Shown one piece after another: positions 26,501 through 36,477 of a stretch of DNA of 64,000 bases (position 1 is its first letter; each line of letters starts with the position of its first letter). The notes under the pieces were generated by a model that did not search any database, was not told where the DNA came from, and worked only from the letters and a program-made list of their open reading frames with translations. This DNA is from Desulfopila_A sp964446655 (GTDB lineage Bacteria; Desulfobacterota; Desulfobulbia; Desulfobulbales; Desulfocapsaceae): positions 47,854 through 111,853 of the forward strand of contig CAYUPL010000004.1 in assembly GCA_964446655.1 (NCBI GenBank), read 5' to 3'. The translations under genes were made by a program, and so were the position numbers.

Positions 26501-28576
26501 TTATTTCTCGGGAGCGTTATTGTCCTCATCATTCCCGGAAGATGGTTTGTCTTCTCCAGATGGATTTGCCTGGCTGGACAGATCGACCCGATCTTTTTGT
26601 TGAGAGAGATCAGGGGGGGCTGCTTCTGCTTCATCGTGTTCCGCGCTTTCCCGCTCTACACCGTTATCTTCAGTCTTCGTCGCCGAACTTTCCGGTTCCG
26701 CTGGTTTTTCGGAGGGAGTTGCAGGAGCAGCTTTTCTTTTGCCCTTCGCCACAGGGGCCGGTTCTCGTTTGAATTTTTCGGGATAGAGCTCTTCCATGAT
26801 AGACTCAATATCTTCGAGCACGATGGTTTCTTTCTCGAGAAGCTCTTCCGCCACTTTGACGAGAATATCTTTATATTCTTCGAGAAGATTCTGAACCCTG
26901 TCACGCGCTTCGGTGATGATTTTTTTAACGGCCACATCAATCTGCCGGGCGGTCTCTTCGCTGAAGTCACGATGCTGCGCAATTTCCCTGCCCAGAAAAA
27001 TCTGTTCTTCTTTTTTGCCGTAGGTTAATGGTCCCAGTTCATCGCTCATCCCCCATTCGCACACCATTTTTCGGGCCAGGGCAGTGGCTCGTTCGAGATC
27101 ATTACCGGCACCGGTGGTAATCTCGTCAAAAATGATCTTTTCCGCCATCCTGCCGCCAAAAAGAATGCAGATGGTGCTTTCGAGAAACTTTTTCGAATGC
27201 GTATATTTCTCGTCTATGGGAAGCTGCATGGTCAAGCCGAGAGCCCGTCCCCGGGGAATAATAGTTACCTTATGGATTGGGTCGGTCCCCGGCAGCAGCT
27301 TGGCGATCAGAGCGTGGCCCGCCTCGTGATATGCCGTAACCTCTTTTTCCTTTTCGGTGATGATCATGGAGCGGCGCTCCGCCCCCATCATAATCTTATC
27401 TTTGGCCTTTTCCAGTAGTTCGAGGTCGATTTCCTTGGCACCGGTTCGGGCAGCCATCAATGCCGCTTCATTGACCAGGTTTTCCAGATCGGCTCCGGAA
27501 AAACCAGGGGTACCGCGAGCAACAACTTCAAGATCGACATTGGCGGCCATTTTGGTTTTTTTACAGTAAATCTCCAGAATCTTCTTGCGCCCACCCACAT
27601 CAGGAACAGGAACAACGACCTGGCGGTCGAAACGACCGGGGCGCAGCAATGCCGGATCGAGAACGTCGGGGCGGTTGGTGGCTGCAACAATGATGACTCC
27701 TTCGTTGGACTCAAAACCGTCCATTTCAACAAGGAGCTGATTGAGGGTCTGCTCACGCTCATCATGACCGCCGCCGAGACCGGCGCCGCGATGACGGCCG
27801 ACGGCATCGATTTCATCTATAAAAATGATGCATGGCGCATTTTTTTTACCCTGGGTGAAGAGATCGCGGACCCGGCTGGCGCCGACACCGACAAACATCT
27901 CGACGAAATCAGAACCGGAAATAGTAAAAAAAGGAACGTCGGCCTCACCGGCAATGGCTCTGGCCAGGAGTGTCTTTCCGGTGCCGGGAGCGCCTGCCAG
28001 GAGGACACCTTTGGGGATGCGTCCACCAAGTTGCGTGAATTTTTGCGGTTCACGAAGAAAGTCGATAATCTCCTCCAGTTCTTCCTTGGCCTCATCAATG
28101 CCTGCAACATCGGCAAAAGTGACCTTGTTGTCACCGCGTTCCATCAGACGAGCCCGGTTTTTTCCAAAGGAAAGGGCGCCGCCTTTACCTCCCCCCTGCA
28201 TCTGCCGCATGAAGAAGATCCAGACACCGATGAGGAGCAGCATGGGGAACCAGGACACAAAAACAGTCATCAGCAAAGAGTCCTTCTGGGTTTCCTTGAC
28301 GTTGATCTCTACTCCCGACTGACGCAACATCGGTATCAGTTCATCGTCATTCATCGGATATATAGTACGAAAGGGTTGGCCGTCCCGAGTAGTCCCGGTG
28401 ATCGTGTCACCACTGATATTCACACGATTTATGCCCTTGGTATCTACCTGGGCGATAAACTCGGTATAATTCATGGTGTTGGTGCTGCCCTGAGGCTTAT
28501 TGAAAAGGTTGAACAATAAAATCATGGTCAGGCCAATCACCAACCACATGCTCAAATTTTTGTAAAAAGTGTTCAA
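26501..28576 (-). CDS. ftsH: ATP-dependent zinc metalloprotease FtsH
   Basis: 691 residues. Two transmembrane helices (about 8-25 and 104-122) flank a periplasmic domain. The AAA module has Walker A GAPGTGKT, Walker B CIIFIDEIDAVG and the arginine-finger region RPGRFDR. The protease domain has the zinc motif HEAGH. It degrades membrane and short-lived cytoplasmic proteins as a hexamer. The C-terminal 90 residues are an unusually long acidic, Pro/Glu/Ser-rich tail. It lies upstream of folP and downstream of carB. Confidence 0.96.
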   Translation of the reverse strand: MNTFYKNLSMWLVIGLTMILLFNLFNKPQGSTNTMNYTEFIAQVDTKGINRVNISGDTITGTTRDGQPFRTIYPMNDDELIPMLRQSGVEINVKETQKDSLLMTVFVSWFPMLLLIGVWIFFMRQMQGGGKGGALSFGKNRARLMERGDNKVTFADVAGIDEAKEELEEIIDFLREPQKFTQLGGRIPKGVLLAGAPGTGKTLLARAIAGEADVPFFTISGSDFVEMFVGVGASRVRDLFTQGKKNAPCIIFIDEIDAVGRHRGAGLGGGHDEREQTLNQLLVEMDGFESNEGVIIVAATNRPDVLDPALLRPGRFDRQVVVPVPDVGGRKKILEIYCKKTKMAANVDLEVVARGTPGFSGADLENLVNEAALMAARTGAKEIDLELLEKAKDKIMMGAERRSMIITEKEKEVTAYHEAGHALIAKLLPGTDPIHKVTIIPRGRALGLTMQLPIDEKYTHSKKFLESTICILFGGRMAEKIIFDEITTGAGNDLERATALARKMVCEWGMSDELGPLTYGKKEEQIFLGREIAQHRDFSEETARQIDVAVKKIITEARDRVQNLLEEYKDILVKVAEELLEKETIVLEDIESIMEELYPEKFKREPAPVAKGKRKAAPATPSEKPAEPESSATKTEDNGVERESAEHDEAEAAPPDLSQQKDRVDLSSQANPSGEDKPSSGNDEDNNAPEK

Positions 28577-28690
28577 AGAATCCTCCGAGGCCTCTTTGTT
28601 TATCTTTATTGGATCTAACTCTCTGTTTTAAATGGAAAAGAGAAGAGTGAGACTCCAATCGTTTATATCAATCAATCTACATTAAAGCAT

Positions 28691-28710
28691 AAAAAGTCCC
28701 TGTCGAGGGG
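28691..28710 (-). terminator. Candidate intrinsic terminator after carB
   Basis: On the minus strand, CCCCTCGACAGGGAC folds into a short stem around CGAC and is followed by TTTTT, about 22-41 nt beyond the carB stop. The stem is short (4-5 bp), so strength is uncertain. Confidence 0.4.
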
Positions 28711-28731
28711 CAAAAACCGTTTTTCGGGAGC

Positions 28732-31700
28732 TTAACGGGTAAAATCCTGTACCGGTTTTACTCCAATGGTATTCTTCTCCAGATCACGCAGGGCTCTGAT
28801 AGTTGCGGCCGCGCCGGAAGCGGTGGTTGTGTAGGGGATATGCAGTTCCAGGGCTGCCCTCCTGATGGAATAGGAGTCTTCAGTCGTTCGTTTTCCATAG
28901 GAAGTATTCACAATCCAGCTGACTTCTTTGTCCTGCAGTTTGTCGAGAATGTGAGGACGTCCCTGCGATATTTTATTGACGGTGCTGCAGGCAATATTGT
29001 TGGCCTGCAGGTGAGCGGCGGTGCCGTCCGTGGCCAGAATGGTAAAGCCCAGTTCGATCAGGCACTGGGCAACCGGGATAATGGCCTTTTTATCACCGTC
29101 ACGCACGCTGATAAAGACATTGCCGGAAGACGGTAGAGTGGTACCGGCTGCCAGAGTGGCTTTAGCGATGGCGAGGCCGAGATTGTCGTCGATCCCCATG
29201 ACTTCGCCGGTCGATTTCATCTCCGGTCCCAGTAACGTATCGACATTCTCAAAACGATCGAAGGGGAAAACAGCCTCTTTCACCGCCCAGTGCGAGATTT
29301 TCGCTTCCGTAGTAATGCCCATCTCCGCCAGTTTCATGCCCATCATAACCTTGGTTGCTATTTTGGCAAGGGGAACGCCGGTGGCTTTGGAAACAAAGGG
29401 AACCGTGCGTGAAGCACGTGGATTAACCTCAAGGATGTAAAGCTCATTGTCTTTAACGGCATATTGAACGTTCATCAACCCTATGACGCCGAGTTCTTCC
29501 GCCATGGCTTTGGTCGCCTGCCTGATTTCGTCCAGGATTTTTTCCGGAAGAGTGTGGGGCGGCAGCACACAGGCGGAATCCCCTGAATGGATTCCGGCCT
29601 CTTCGATATGTTCCATAATTCCGCCGATGATGGTTGTTTGCCCGTCACTGACGGCGTCGACGTCGATTTCTATGGCGTCCTTGAGGAATTTGTCGATCAA
29701 TACCGGATGCTCCAGACCCGCTGTGCCGATGACTCGCATAAAATCACGGATACCGTCGTTGGTGTACACGATTCGCATATCACGGCCGCCGAGAACATAG
29801 GAGGGCCTGACCACGATGGGATAACCGATGCGATTAGCGGCGGCAAGAGCCCCTTCCAGGGTATGTACTGTATCGTTCGCCGGCTGGCGCAGGCCCAGTT
29901 TCTGGAGAAACTGCTGAAAGCGTTTTCGGTCTTCGGCTCGGTCAATGGCATCCGGCGGCGTTCCGATAATGTGGACTTTGGCTTCCTCCAGCTCGACGGC
30001 GAGGTTGAGTGGTGTCTGGCCGCCGAACTGCACAATGACGCCGGCGGGTTTTTCCATTTCAATGATATTGAGAACATCTTCCCGGGTTAACGGCTCAAAA
30101 TAGAGTTTGTCGGAGGTGTCGTAGTCCGTTGAGACGGTTTCCGGGTTGGAATTGACCATGATGGATTCAATACCCATCTCTTTCAAGGCGAAAGCGGCAT
30201 GAACACAGCAGTAATCAAATTCAATGCCCTGGCCGATTCTGTTCGGGCCGCCTCCGAGGATGATAATTTTTTTCGCATCGCTGATGACGGCCTCATTCTC
30301 CTGTTCATAGGTGGAGTAATAATAGGGCGTGTATGATTCAAACTCAGCGGCGCAGGTATCCACCAGTTTATAAACCGGTACGACCCCGGTTTTTTTACGG
30401 AGGCTGCGAATGTCATTTTTCGATGTGCCGGTCAGGTAGGCAAGTTGCCTGTCGGAAAAGCCCTGTTCCTTGCATTTCCGCAGGAATGCGGGAGTCAGTC
30501 CCTGAAAGCCTGCCGCACTGATTTTTCTCTCGGTTGTGACGATCTCTTCCAGATTTCTGAGAAACCAGGGGTCGATCAGGGTAAGCTCGTAGATCCTTTC
30601 TATGGGCATATCCCTCTTCAAGGCTTCGTAGATATGGGCAACGCGCTTGGAGTTCGGAGTTCGCAGGAAGTGTTCAAGATCTTCTTCCTCCAGGTGAATC
30701 ATGACATCCTTGCCGTCTCCGCCAAAGCCGAAGCGGCCGGTTTCCAGGGAACGCATCCCTTTCTGAAAGGCTTCCTTAAAGGTCCGGCCGATGGCCATGG
30801 TTTCGCCCACTGATTTCATTGCAGTGGAGAGGAGGTCCTCCGCTTCGGGAAACTTCTCGAAGGTCCAGCGTGGTATTTTGACTACACAATAATCTATGCT
30901 CGGCTCAAATGAGGCGTAGGTTTCCCGGGTGATATCATTTCTGATTTCATCAAGCGTATATCCAACGGCCAGTTTAGCGGCAATTTTGGCAATGGGGAAG
31001 CCGGTCGCCTTGGAGGCCAGGGCGGAACTTCTCGAAACCCTGGGATTCATTTCAATGACTACCAGTTCACCATCTACGGGGTTGACGGCAAACTGGACAT
31101 TGGAACCACCGGTCTCAACACCTATTTCACGCATAATAGCGATGGCCGCATCACGCATGAGCTGATATTCGCGGTCGGTCAGGGTCTGGGCCGGAGCAAC
31201 GGTTACGGAATCACCGGTATGCACCCCCATGGCGTCCATGTTTTCGATGGCACAGATGATGACTACGTTGTCGTTTTTATCGCGCATCACCTCCAGCTCA
31301 TATTCCTTCCAGCCGAGGAGGCTTTTTTCTACCATAATTTCATTGGTCATGGAGAGATCGAGACCCGAGGTACAGATTTCTTCCAGTTCCTGGCGATTAT
31401 AGGCAACACCGCCGCCGGTTCCGCCCAGGGTAAAGCTCGGTCTGACGATAATGGGAAAACCGATCTCCTCGCCCGCCGCCATGGCATCTTCGATGTTATG
31501 AACAATGGCTGATTGTGGAACTTTGAGATTGATGGCCTGCATGGCCGAACGGAACTCTTCACGTCCTTCGGCCTTATGGATAACCGCAATATCGGCGGCC
31601 AGCAGTTCAACGCCGTATTTCTCCAGGAGACCTGCTTCCGCGACCTTGATGGCGGTATTGAGTGCCGTCTGGCCGCCCAGAGTAGGCAGGAGTGCATCGG

Positions 31701-31947
31701 GTCGCTCCTTTTCAATGACCTTGCCGACGATCTCCGGTGTGATCGGTTCAATATAGGTGGCATCGGCCAGTTCCGGGTCCGTCATGATGGTGGCCGGATT
31801 GGAGTTGATCAGCACAACTTCATATCCCTCCTCCTTCAAGGCTTTTACCGCCTGGGCGCCGGAATAGTCAAACTCGCAGGCCTGGCTGATGATAATCGGA
31901 CCTGATCCGATAATGAGTATTTTTTTTATATCAGTTCTTTTAGGCAT
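28732..31947 (-). CDS. carB: Carbamoyl-phosphate synthase large subunit
   Basis: 1071 residues, the normal length for the duplicated ATP-grasp enzyme. The two halves start IGSGPIIISQACEFDYSG and GGGPNRIGQGIEFDYCCVHA, and a C-terminal MGS-like allosteric domain begins near residue 935. It makes carbamoyl phosphate from bicarbonate, ATP and ammonia channelled from CarA for pyrimidine and arginine synthesis. It starts 37 bp downstream of carA in the same operon. Confidence 0.97.
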   Translation of the reverse strand: MPKRTDIKKILIIGSGPIIISQACEFDYSGAQAVKALKEEGYEVVLINSNPATIMTDPELADATYIEPITPEIVGKVIEKERPDALLPTLGGQTALNTAIKVAEAGLLEKYGVELLAADIAVIHKAEGREEFRSAMQAINLKVPQSAIVHNIEDAMAAGEEIGFPIIVRPSFTLGGTGGGVAYNRQELEEICTSGLDLSMTNEIMVEKSLLGWKEYELEVMRDKNDNVVIICAIENMDAMGVHTGDSVTVAPAQTLTDREYQLMRDAAIAIMREIGVETGGSNVQFAVNPVDGELVVIEMNPRVSRSSALASKATGFPIAKIAAKLAVGYTLDEIRNDITRETYASFEPSIDYCVVKIPRWTFEKFPEAEDLLSTAMKSVGETMAIGRTFKEAFQKGMRSLETGRFGFGGDGKDVMIHLEEEDLEHFLRTPNSKRVAHIYEALKRDMPIERIYELTLIDPWFLRNLEEIVTTERKISAAGFQGLTPAFLRKCKEQGFSDRQLAYLTGTSKNDIRSLRKKTGVVPVYKLVDTCAAEFESYTPYYYSTYEQENEAVISDAKKIIILGGGPNRIGQGIEFDYCCVHAAFALKEMGIESIMVNSNPETVSTDYDTSDKLYFEPLTREDVLNIIEMEKPAGVIVQFGGQTPLNLAVELEEAKVHIIGTPPDAIDRAEDRKRFQQFLQKLGLRQPANDTVHTLEGALAAANRIGYPIVVRPSYVLGGRDMRIVYTNDGIRDFMRVIGTAGLEHPVLIDKFLKDAIEIDVDAVSDGQTTIIGGIMEHIEEAGIHSGDSACVLPPHTLPEKILDEIRQATKAMAEELGVIGLMNVQYAVKDNELYILEVNPRASRTVPFVSKATGVPLAKIATKVMMGMKLAEMGITTEAKISHWAVKEAVFPFDRFENVDTLLGPEMKSTGEVMGIDDNLGLAIAKATLAAGTTLPSSGNVFISVRDGDKKAIIPVAQCLIELGFTILATDGTAAHLQANNIACSTVNKISQGRPHILDKLQDKEVSWIVNTSYGKRTTEDSYSIRRAALELHIPYTTTASGAAATIRALRDLEKNTIGVKPVQDFTR

Positions 31948-31984
31948 AATTGGTGCTCTTCTGGAATGTATTCCCGCAAGCGGT

Positions 31985-33109
31985 TTATCTGGGCCGCATC
32001 ATTTCAATAAATCGATCGAAAAGGTACAGCGAATCATGGGGTCCCGGAGCATGCTCGGGGTGATACTGTACCGAAAAAGCCTGATGTTTCCTGTGGCACA
32101 TACCTTCCAGGCTGCCGTCGTTGAGGTTGATATGGGTCACCTCTACTTCATTTTCATCAAGACTTGCCGGATCGACGCAAAAACCATGGTTCTGCGAGGT
32201 GATCTCGACGCGGCCGGTACGCTGGTCCTTGACCGGCTGGTTGCCGCCTCTGTGACCGAACTTCAACTTATAGGTTGATCCGCCATAGGCAAGGCCAAGC
32301 ATCTGATGGCCCAGGCAGATGCCGAAAACCGGAACCTTGCCGAGCAGTGCCCTGAGGGTTTCGACAACGCCTTGCACACCGGCTGGGTCTCCGGGACCGT
32401 TGGAGAGAAAAATTCCATCGGGTTGCATGGCAAGAACCGTTTCCGCACTGGTCGTAGCCGGGACAACCTGAACCCGGCAGCCAAGCCGGGTGAGGATGCG
32501 TAGCTGGTTGAATTTGATTCCGAAGTCAAAAGCGACCACTTTCAGAGGGTTGTCAATGCCCTGCTGCGCCGTGGTAAAATCACTTCCCGGAACCGGCAAA
32601 TTATTGGACCAGCCGTAAGGTTCATCGCAGGTAACCCGCTTGACCATGTCATGGCCGATCAGGCCGCTCCAGTTTTTTGCCTTTTCGACAAGAGAGCGGT
32701 GGTCGAGATCTTCGGTTGAGACGATGCCTTTCATGGCGCCCGCCATGCGGATATGCTTCACCAGCGCCCTGGTATCAAAGCCCTCAACACCAAGAATGCC
32801 ATACTCCTTCAGGAAATCGGCCAGCGGCTTGACGGAACGGAAATTGGAAGGGACCTTGTTGTATTCTTTTACCAGAAAGGCCATGGGATGAACCGCCGCC
32901 GATTCCATGTCCTCAGGGGAAACGCCGTAATTACCTATGAGCGGGTAGGTCATAGTGACAATCTGACCTGTGTAGGATGGGTCGGTCAACACTTCCTGGT
33001 AGCCGCTCATGGATGTGTTGAAAACAATCTCGCCGATTGCTTCACCAGCTCCGGTGAAGGATTGTCCCTCAAATACTGTACCGTCTTCCAAAGCTATAAT
33101 TGCTTTCAT
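31985..33109 (-). CDS. carA: Carbamoyl-phosphate synthase small subunit
   Basis: 374 residues from ATG 33109 (MKAIIALEDGTVFEG). The frame is open 18 codons further upstream, but family alignment and AGGATCC upstream favour this start. The class I glutamine amidotransferase domain has VFGICLGHQMLGLA with the nucleophilic Cys, and the paired His and Glu in QYHPEHAPGPHDS. It hydrolyses glutamine and passes ammonia to CarB. It is the first gene of the carAB operon, and a 528-bp divergent spacer lies upstream. Confidence 0.96.
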   Translation of the reverse strand: MKAIIALEDGTVFEGQSFTGAGEAIGEIVFNTSMSGYQEVLTDPSYTGQIVTMTYPLIGNYGVSPEDMESAAVHPMAFLVKEYNKVPSNFRSVKPLADFLKEYGILGVEGFDTRALVKHIRMAGAMKGIVSTEDLDHRSLVEKAKNWSGLIGHDMVKRVTCDEPYGWSNNLPVPGSDFTTAQQGIDNPLKVVAFDFGIKFNQLRILTRLGCRVQVVPATTSAETVLAMQPDGIFLSNGPGDPAGVQGVVETLRALLGKVPVFGICLGHQMLGLAYGGSTYKLKFGHRGGNQPVKDQRTGRVEITSQNHGFCVDPASLDENEVEVTHINLNDGSLEGMCHRKHQAFSVQYHPEHAPGPHDSLYLFDRFIEMMRPR

Positions 33110-33637
33110 TTTTGGATCCTTCTGCTGTACACCGGGGCATACGACCGTATTGTACCGAGACATACCGGTGCTTCACTTTTACAGATGCTTTTGTGCTGCT
33201 GATTGTGCAGGGTGCAGCGTGTTTGCCCGAATATTTGCGAAAATATATGAGCTGTGTACTGTTTTGCCGTGCGAAGGTAATCGTAATCACGTTTGTCAAT
33301 GTTGTCCTGCCACTTGAGCAGACAAAGCTCCAATATATAACCGGTCTGCATGGTTCTCGTCAATAGTAAAGGGTCACCGAAAAGGGATCGGGATCAGGAA
33401 TTGCTGATGTAAAGTATCAAAAATTCATAATCTTATGAATACTGCACGGTCGCTTTTCCTGATTGAAGCGGAAGGGACCCGGGCAGCTCACCGTAGATGC
33501 GGAGATCTGTGAGAGCCATGGACGGCGAAACAAACCTTTGACGCCTGCCATCCATTTTGTATAGTGTTTCCCTGAATAACGCAGCTTGCCCATTTGGTTG
33601 ATTATTGAAAGAGTTCGTAAATAGGGAGATAGTACTG
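33110..33637. other. Gene-free spacer upstream of carA
   Basis: 528 bp between carA (-) and the hypothetical gene at 33638 (+). Short open frames on both strands match nothing recognisable. The notable element is the inverted repeat at 33423-33440. The carA promoter should lie in 33110-33300, but no convincing ArgR or PurR site was recognised. Confidence 0.5.
33423..33440. repeat. Perfect 8-bp inverted repeat
   Basis: ATTCATAA and TTATGAAT are separated by TC. It lies about 200 bp before the + gene at 33638 and 310 bp upstream of carA. It could be a transcription-factor site, and no owner is known. Confidence 0.4.
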
Positions 33638-34000
33638 ATGTCACAACGAAAATTCAGGAGAGCGCAGGAAAAAATCCACAAGATGAAAGAGGAGCCGGCT
33701 CCTGTCGCAGAGCAGCAGCCTTCCCTTCAGGCCATGGTGTATTATAAAGAAGAAGATTGGGATGTCCTGATGGAGCTTTTCACCGATGCGGAAAAATTGC
33801 CGAAAAACTACCATGATTGGTATAGGCGGGCAGAGGAGATGAGAGCAGAGGCTGAAAAAAGCGGCGATGTCGTCCTTAAAGTATTCATTGATCCGCAAAC
33901 CTTTCCGAAATGGTGCGCCGAAAAAGGTTTACCGATGGATAGCGAAGCACGTTCGCAGCTGGCCATCGAAGTGGCCCAGGCACACTCGTTTAATGTATAG
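33638..34000 (+). CDS. Hypothetical small cytoplasmic protein
   Basis: 120 residues from ATG 33638, with GGGAG about 10 nt upstream, in preference to an earlier in-frame start at 33605. A basic N-terminus (MSQRKFRRAQEKIHKMKEE) leads into the body, with YYKEEDWDVLMELFTDAEKL, YRRAEEMRAEAEKSG and VFIDPQTFPKWCAEKGLPMD. No family recognised and no membrane segment. It is followed 48 bp later by azlC and may share its transcript. Confidence 0.65.
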   Translation: MSQRKFRRAQEKIHKMKEEPAPVAEQQPSLQAMVYYKEEDWDVLMELFTDAEKLPKNYHDWYRRAEEMRAEAEKSGDVVLKVFIDPQTFPKWCAEKGLPMDSEARSQLAIEVAQAHSFNV

Positions 34001-34048
34001 CATACCTTCTTGGTCTTCCTGGAGATGTGTCGAGGGGAGGGAACGTTC

Positions 34049-34780
34049 ATGAATTACCCTGTCGGGCAGAATAATTTCGTTCAGCTGCGGGCCGGCTTTA
34101 CGGCGAATCTTGTAGTTGCTGTAAGTGTTGCCGCCTATGGCAGTGTACTGGGATTACTGGCTGCCAAAAAAGGCTTGAGCTGGTTTGAACTCCTTGCCAT
34201 GAATCTCAGTGTGTTTGCCGGATCCGCCCAGTTCGTCATGGTGGATATGTGGCTGCCGCCGTTGCCTGTCATGGAAATCACCCTGGCGGTTATGGTTATC
34301 AATATGAGATATCTGCTCATCGGCGCCTCGCTCAATCCCCTTTTCACGGGTAAATCCTTGAGGCACAAAGCGCTGTTCATGCACCTGGTTGCCGATGAGA
34401 ACTGGGCTATGACCATGGCCAGGTTCCACAAGGAGAAGATCAGCACCTCTTTTCTTTTGGGAGGAGGTGTTTGCGTACAGGCTTTCTGGTGTATCGGAAC
34501 CATGGCCGGTCACAGACTTGGGGCGGTTATAACCAATCCGGAGCAGTTCGGTCTGGATTTTGCTTTTGTCGCCGTATTCACTGCGCTTGTTTTTAGTTTC
34601 TGGAGAGGGAAAGCGGATATTTTCCCCTGGATCGTTACAGCGCTGCTGGCGGTAGTGAGCTCCTCGGTTATTGACGGTAAGTGGTATATTCTCATCGGCG
34701 GTGTCGGCGGGGCTCTGGTGGCCGCCCTTTGGCCGGATATTAGGCCGGATAAAAGCCATGACGGAGGTCGCCGTGATTGA
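34049..34780 (+). CDS. azlC: AzlC-family branched-chain amino acid exporter, large subunit
   Basis: 243 residues from ATG 34049, chosen because GGGGAGGG lies just upstream. It has about seven transmembrane helices, and the AzlC signature region is FAGSAQFVMVDMW followed by VINMRYLLIGASL. Together with AzlD it exports branched-chain amino acids (BrnFE/YgaZH type). The stop overlaps the azlD start. A stand-alone Lrp-type ligand-binding protein is encoded downstream. Confidence 0.9.
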   Translation: MNYPVGQNNFVQLRAGFTANLVVAVSVAAYGSVLGLLAAKKGLSWFELLAMNLSVFAGSAQFVMVDMWLPPLPVMEITLAVMVINMRYLLIGASLNPLFTGKSLRHKALFMHLVADENWAMTMARFHKEKISTSFLLGGGVCVQAFWCIGTMAGHRLGAVITNPEQFGLDFAFVAVFTALVFSFWRGKADIFPWIVTALLAVVSSSVIDGKWYILIGGVGGALVAALWPDIRPDKSHDGGRRD

Positions 34781-35072
34781 AAAAACTTACCTGGTCATAG
34801 CCGCTGCCGCGGTGGTTACCTACGGCTTGAGACTGGGGGGCCTTCTCCTGGCAGGTCGATTGCCGAAAACAGGCCGGTTTAAAAAATTCATGGATGCCCT
34901 GCCGGGTACGATCCTGCTTTCTTTGATTGTGCCGGCCGCATTGGCCGGTGGGTTGTGGAGCTGGGTGGCGACGGGCTGTACTGCGTTGTGCAGCCTAAAA
35001 ACCGGCAATGTTTTTGTTTCCATGATTCTCGGAGTTGCCATTGTGGCATTGAGCAGGTGGTTCGATATGTGA
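34773..35072 (+). CDS. azlD: AzlD-family exporter, small subunit
   Basis: 99 residues from GTG 34773, with GGAGG at 34763-34767 and an 8-nt overlap with the azlC end. An ATG at 34758 is possible. Four hydrophobic helices and the family motif TYGLRLGGLLLAG are present. It is the small subunit of the AzlCD/BrnFE exporter. Confidence 0.88.
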   Translation: MIEKTYLVIAAAAVVTYGLRLGGLLLAGRLPKTGRFKKFMDALPGTILLSLIVPAALAGGLWSWVATGCTALCSLKTGNVFVSMILGVAIVALSRWFDM

Positions 35073-35215
35073 GAGGTACCGGCGATCAGGCTTTACAGCA
35101 GCATTGATCTTCGGTATTCTTTTTCTATCTTCCTGAAATGTCAGGAAGGATTTACACGGTTTTCAATAAATCCAAAACAGGGCAATTCTCCTGTACAATG
35201 GGGAGGGCAGGTAAT

Positions 35216-35497
35216 ATGGTAACTTCAATTATACTTATGAATGTTGAACGAACACGAATTAATGAAGTTGCAGCACAGATGGTGGAGTTTGACGAAATCT
35301 CGGAAGTGTATTCAGTCAGCGGAAAATATGACCTTATAGCAATAGTAAGGGTGAAAGCCAATGAGGATCTCTCCTGTCTGGTGACCACAAAGCTGCGAAA
35401 AGTTGAAGGCATAACCGCCACCGAGACCATGCTGGCCTTTCAGGCCTATTCGAAACATGACCTGGAATCCATGTTCTCTCTGGGGCTGGACGGTTGA
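35216..35497 (+). CDS. Lrp/AsnC-type ligand-binding (RAM) domain protein
   Basis: 93 residues from ATG 35216, with GGAGGG upstream. The single alpha/beta RAM domain (VTSIILMNVERTRINEVAAQ, then GKYDLIAIVRVKANEDL) lacks the Lrp helix-turn-helix. Such free-standing domains form dimers and bind amino acids. Proximity to azlCD suggests amino-acid sensing (inference). The end touches the lspA start region. Confidence 0.82.
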   Translation: MVTSIILMNVERTRINEVAAQMVEFDEISEVYSVSGKYDLIAIVRVKANEDLSCLVTTKLRKVEGITATETMLAFQAYSKHDLESMFSLGLDG

Positions 35498-35517
35498 TTT
35501 CGCGACCTGGATTGTCA

Positions 35518-36027
35518 ATGATTACACATTCGCAGAGGCTAGGCTGGATGAGCCTGGCGGTTGTTGTTGTCGTTCTGCTTGACCAGGGCAGCAAGCACCT
35601 GGCTATTCGTCTTTTGGACGGCAAGGGAATTATTTCTCTTTATCATGATTGTCTCCGTTTCCTGCTGGTGGAGAATCATGGCGGATTTCTCAGCCTGGGC
35701 GCCTCTCTTTCCGGCCCACTCAGAAATCTCCTGTTTCTGGTCTTGACGACAATCCTTCTTGCCGCTTTCTGCCTCTATACTCTTGCCGAACGGAAAAGCG
35801 GCCCTACAGTCTTCTTTGCTTCCTCAATGATTATCGGCGGGGGAGTGGGTAACCTGCTTGATCGTGCGTTTCGGGACGGCGCTGTCATCGATTTCGTCAA
35901 TTTAGGGATAGGCGGGTTCAGGACAGGGATTTTCAATGTTGCCGATATGGCGGTTCTTTGTGGCTGTATCGTGCTCTTTATAGCGCTGCTCTTTCCGAAA
36001 AAGAAGCAGAAGCGGGACACTGTCTGA
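35518..36027 (+). CDS. lspA: Lipoprotein signal peptidase (signal peptidase II)
   Basis: 169 residues from ATG 35518. A TTG at 35494 overlapping the previous stop is an alternative start. It has four transmembrane helices, the catalytic Asp in GGVGNLLDRAF, and the second in FNVADMAVL. It removes signal peptides from prolipoproteins such as the Cti lipoprotein in this window. The usual GAAFS-like motif is represented by GGFLSLGA. Cotranscription with the upstream RAM-domain gene is likely. Confidence 0.9.
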   Translation: MITHSQRLGWMSLAVVVVVLLDQGSKHLAIRLLDGKGIISLYHDCLRFLLVENHGGFLSLGASLSGPLRNLLFLVLTTILLAAFCLYTLAERKSGPTVFFASSMIIGGGVGNLLDRAFRDGAVIDFVNLGIGGFRTGIFNVADMAVLCGCIVLFIALLFPKKKQKRDTV

Positions 36028-36041
36028 AAAGGAGGCAGTTG

Positions 36042-36458
36042 ATGACGGCTCTGTTTGCCTATGGGACATTGATGTGCGAAGATATAATGCAGGCAGTGGC
36101 CGGAGTGGTATTGCCCCACGAAAAGGCGATACTGCAGGGACACCGGCGACTTGCCGTGAAGGGTGAGGAGTATCCGGGAGTGCTGCCGGCCGAGGGGTTT
36201 CTGGTCGAGGGAATACTCTATTATGACGTGTGCGGAGCAAGCTGGGAGCGTTTAGACAGGTTTGAGGGCGAGATGTATTGTCGCACCGGTGTGACGGTGT
36301 TTCTTGACGACAGCAGCAGGAGAGATGCATTTACGTATATAGTCAGGCCTGAATATCGGGACAGACTCAGTAACAGTGATTGGAGTTTTACAGATTTTGT
36401 CGAAAAGAAGAAAAACGTTTTTATAAGTACATATGGCGGTTATGATGCTCTTGAGTAA
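36042..36458 (+). CDS. Gamma-glutamylcyclotransferase-like (AIG2/GGCT) protein
   Basis: 138 residues from ATG 36042, with GGAGG 8 nt upstream. The cyclotransferase fold starts LFAYGTLMCEDIM (YGTL substrate loop), with the conserved glutamate in LDRFEGEMYCR. Members open or cyclise gamma-glutamyl amines or peptides, and the substrate here is not predictable. It lies 14 bp after lspA in the same direction. Confidence 0.82.
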   Translation: MTALFAYGTLMCEDIMQAVAGVVLPHEKAILQGHRRLAVKGEEYPGVLPAEGFLVEGILYYDVCGASWERLDRFEGEMYCRTGVTVFLDDSSRRDAFTYIVRPEYRDRLSNSDWSFTDFVEKKKNVFISTYGGYDALE

Positions 36459-36477
36459 ATATGTAAAAAGAAATGTA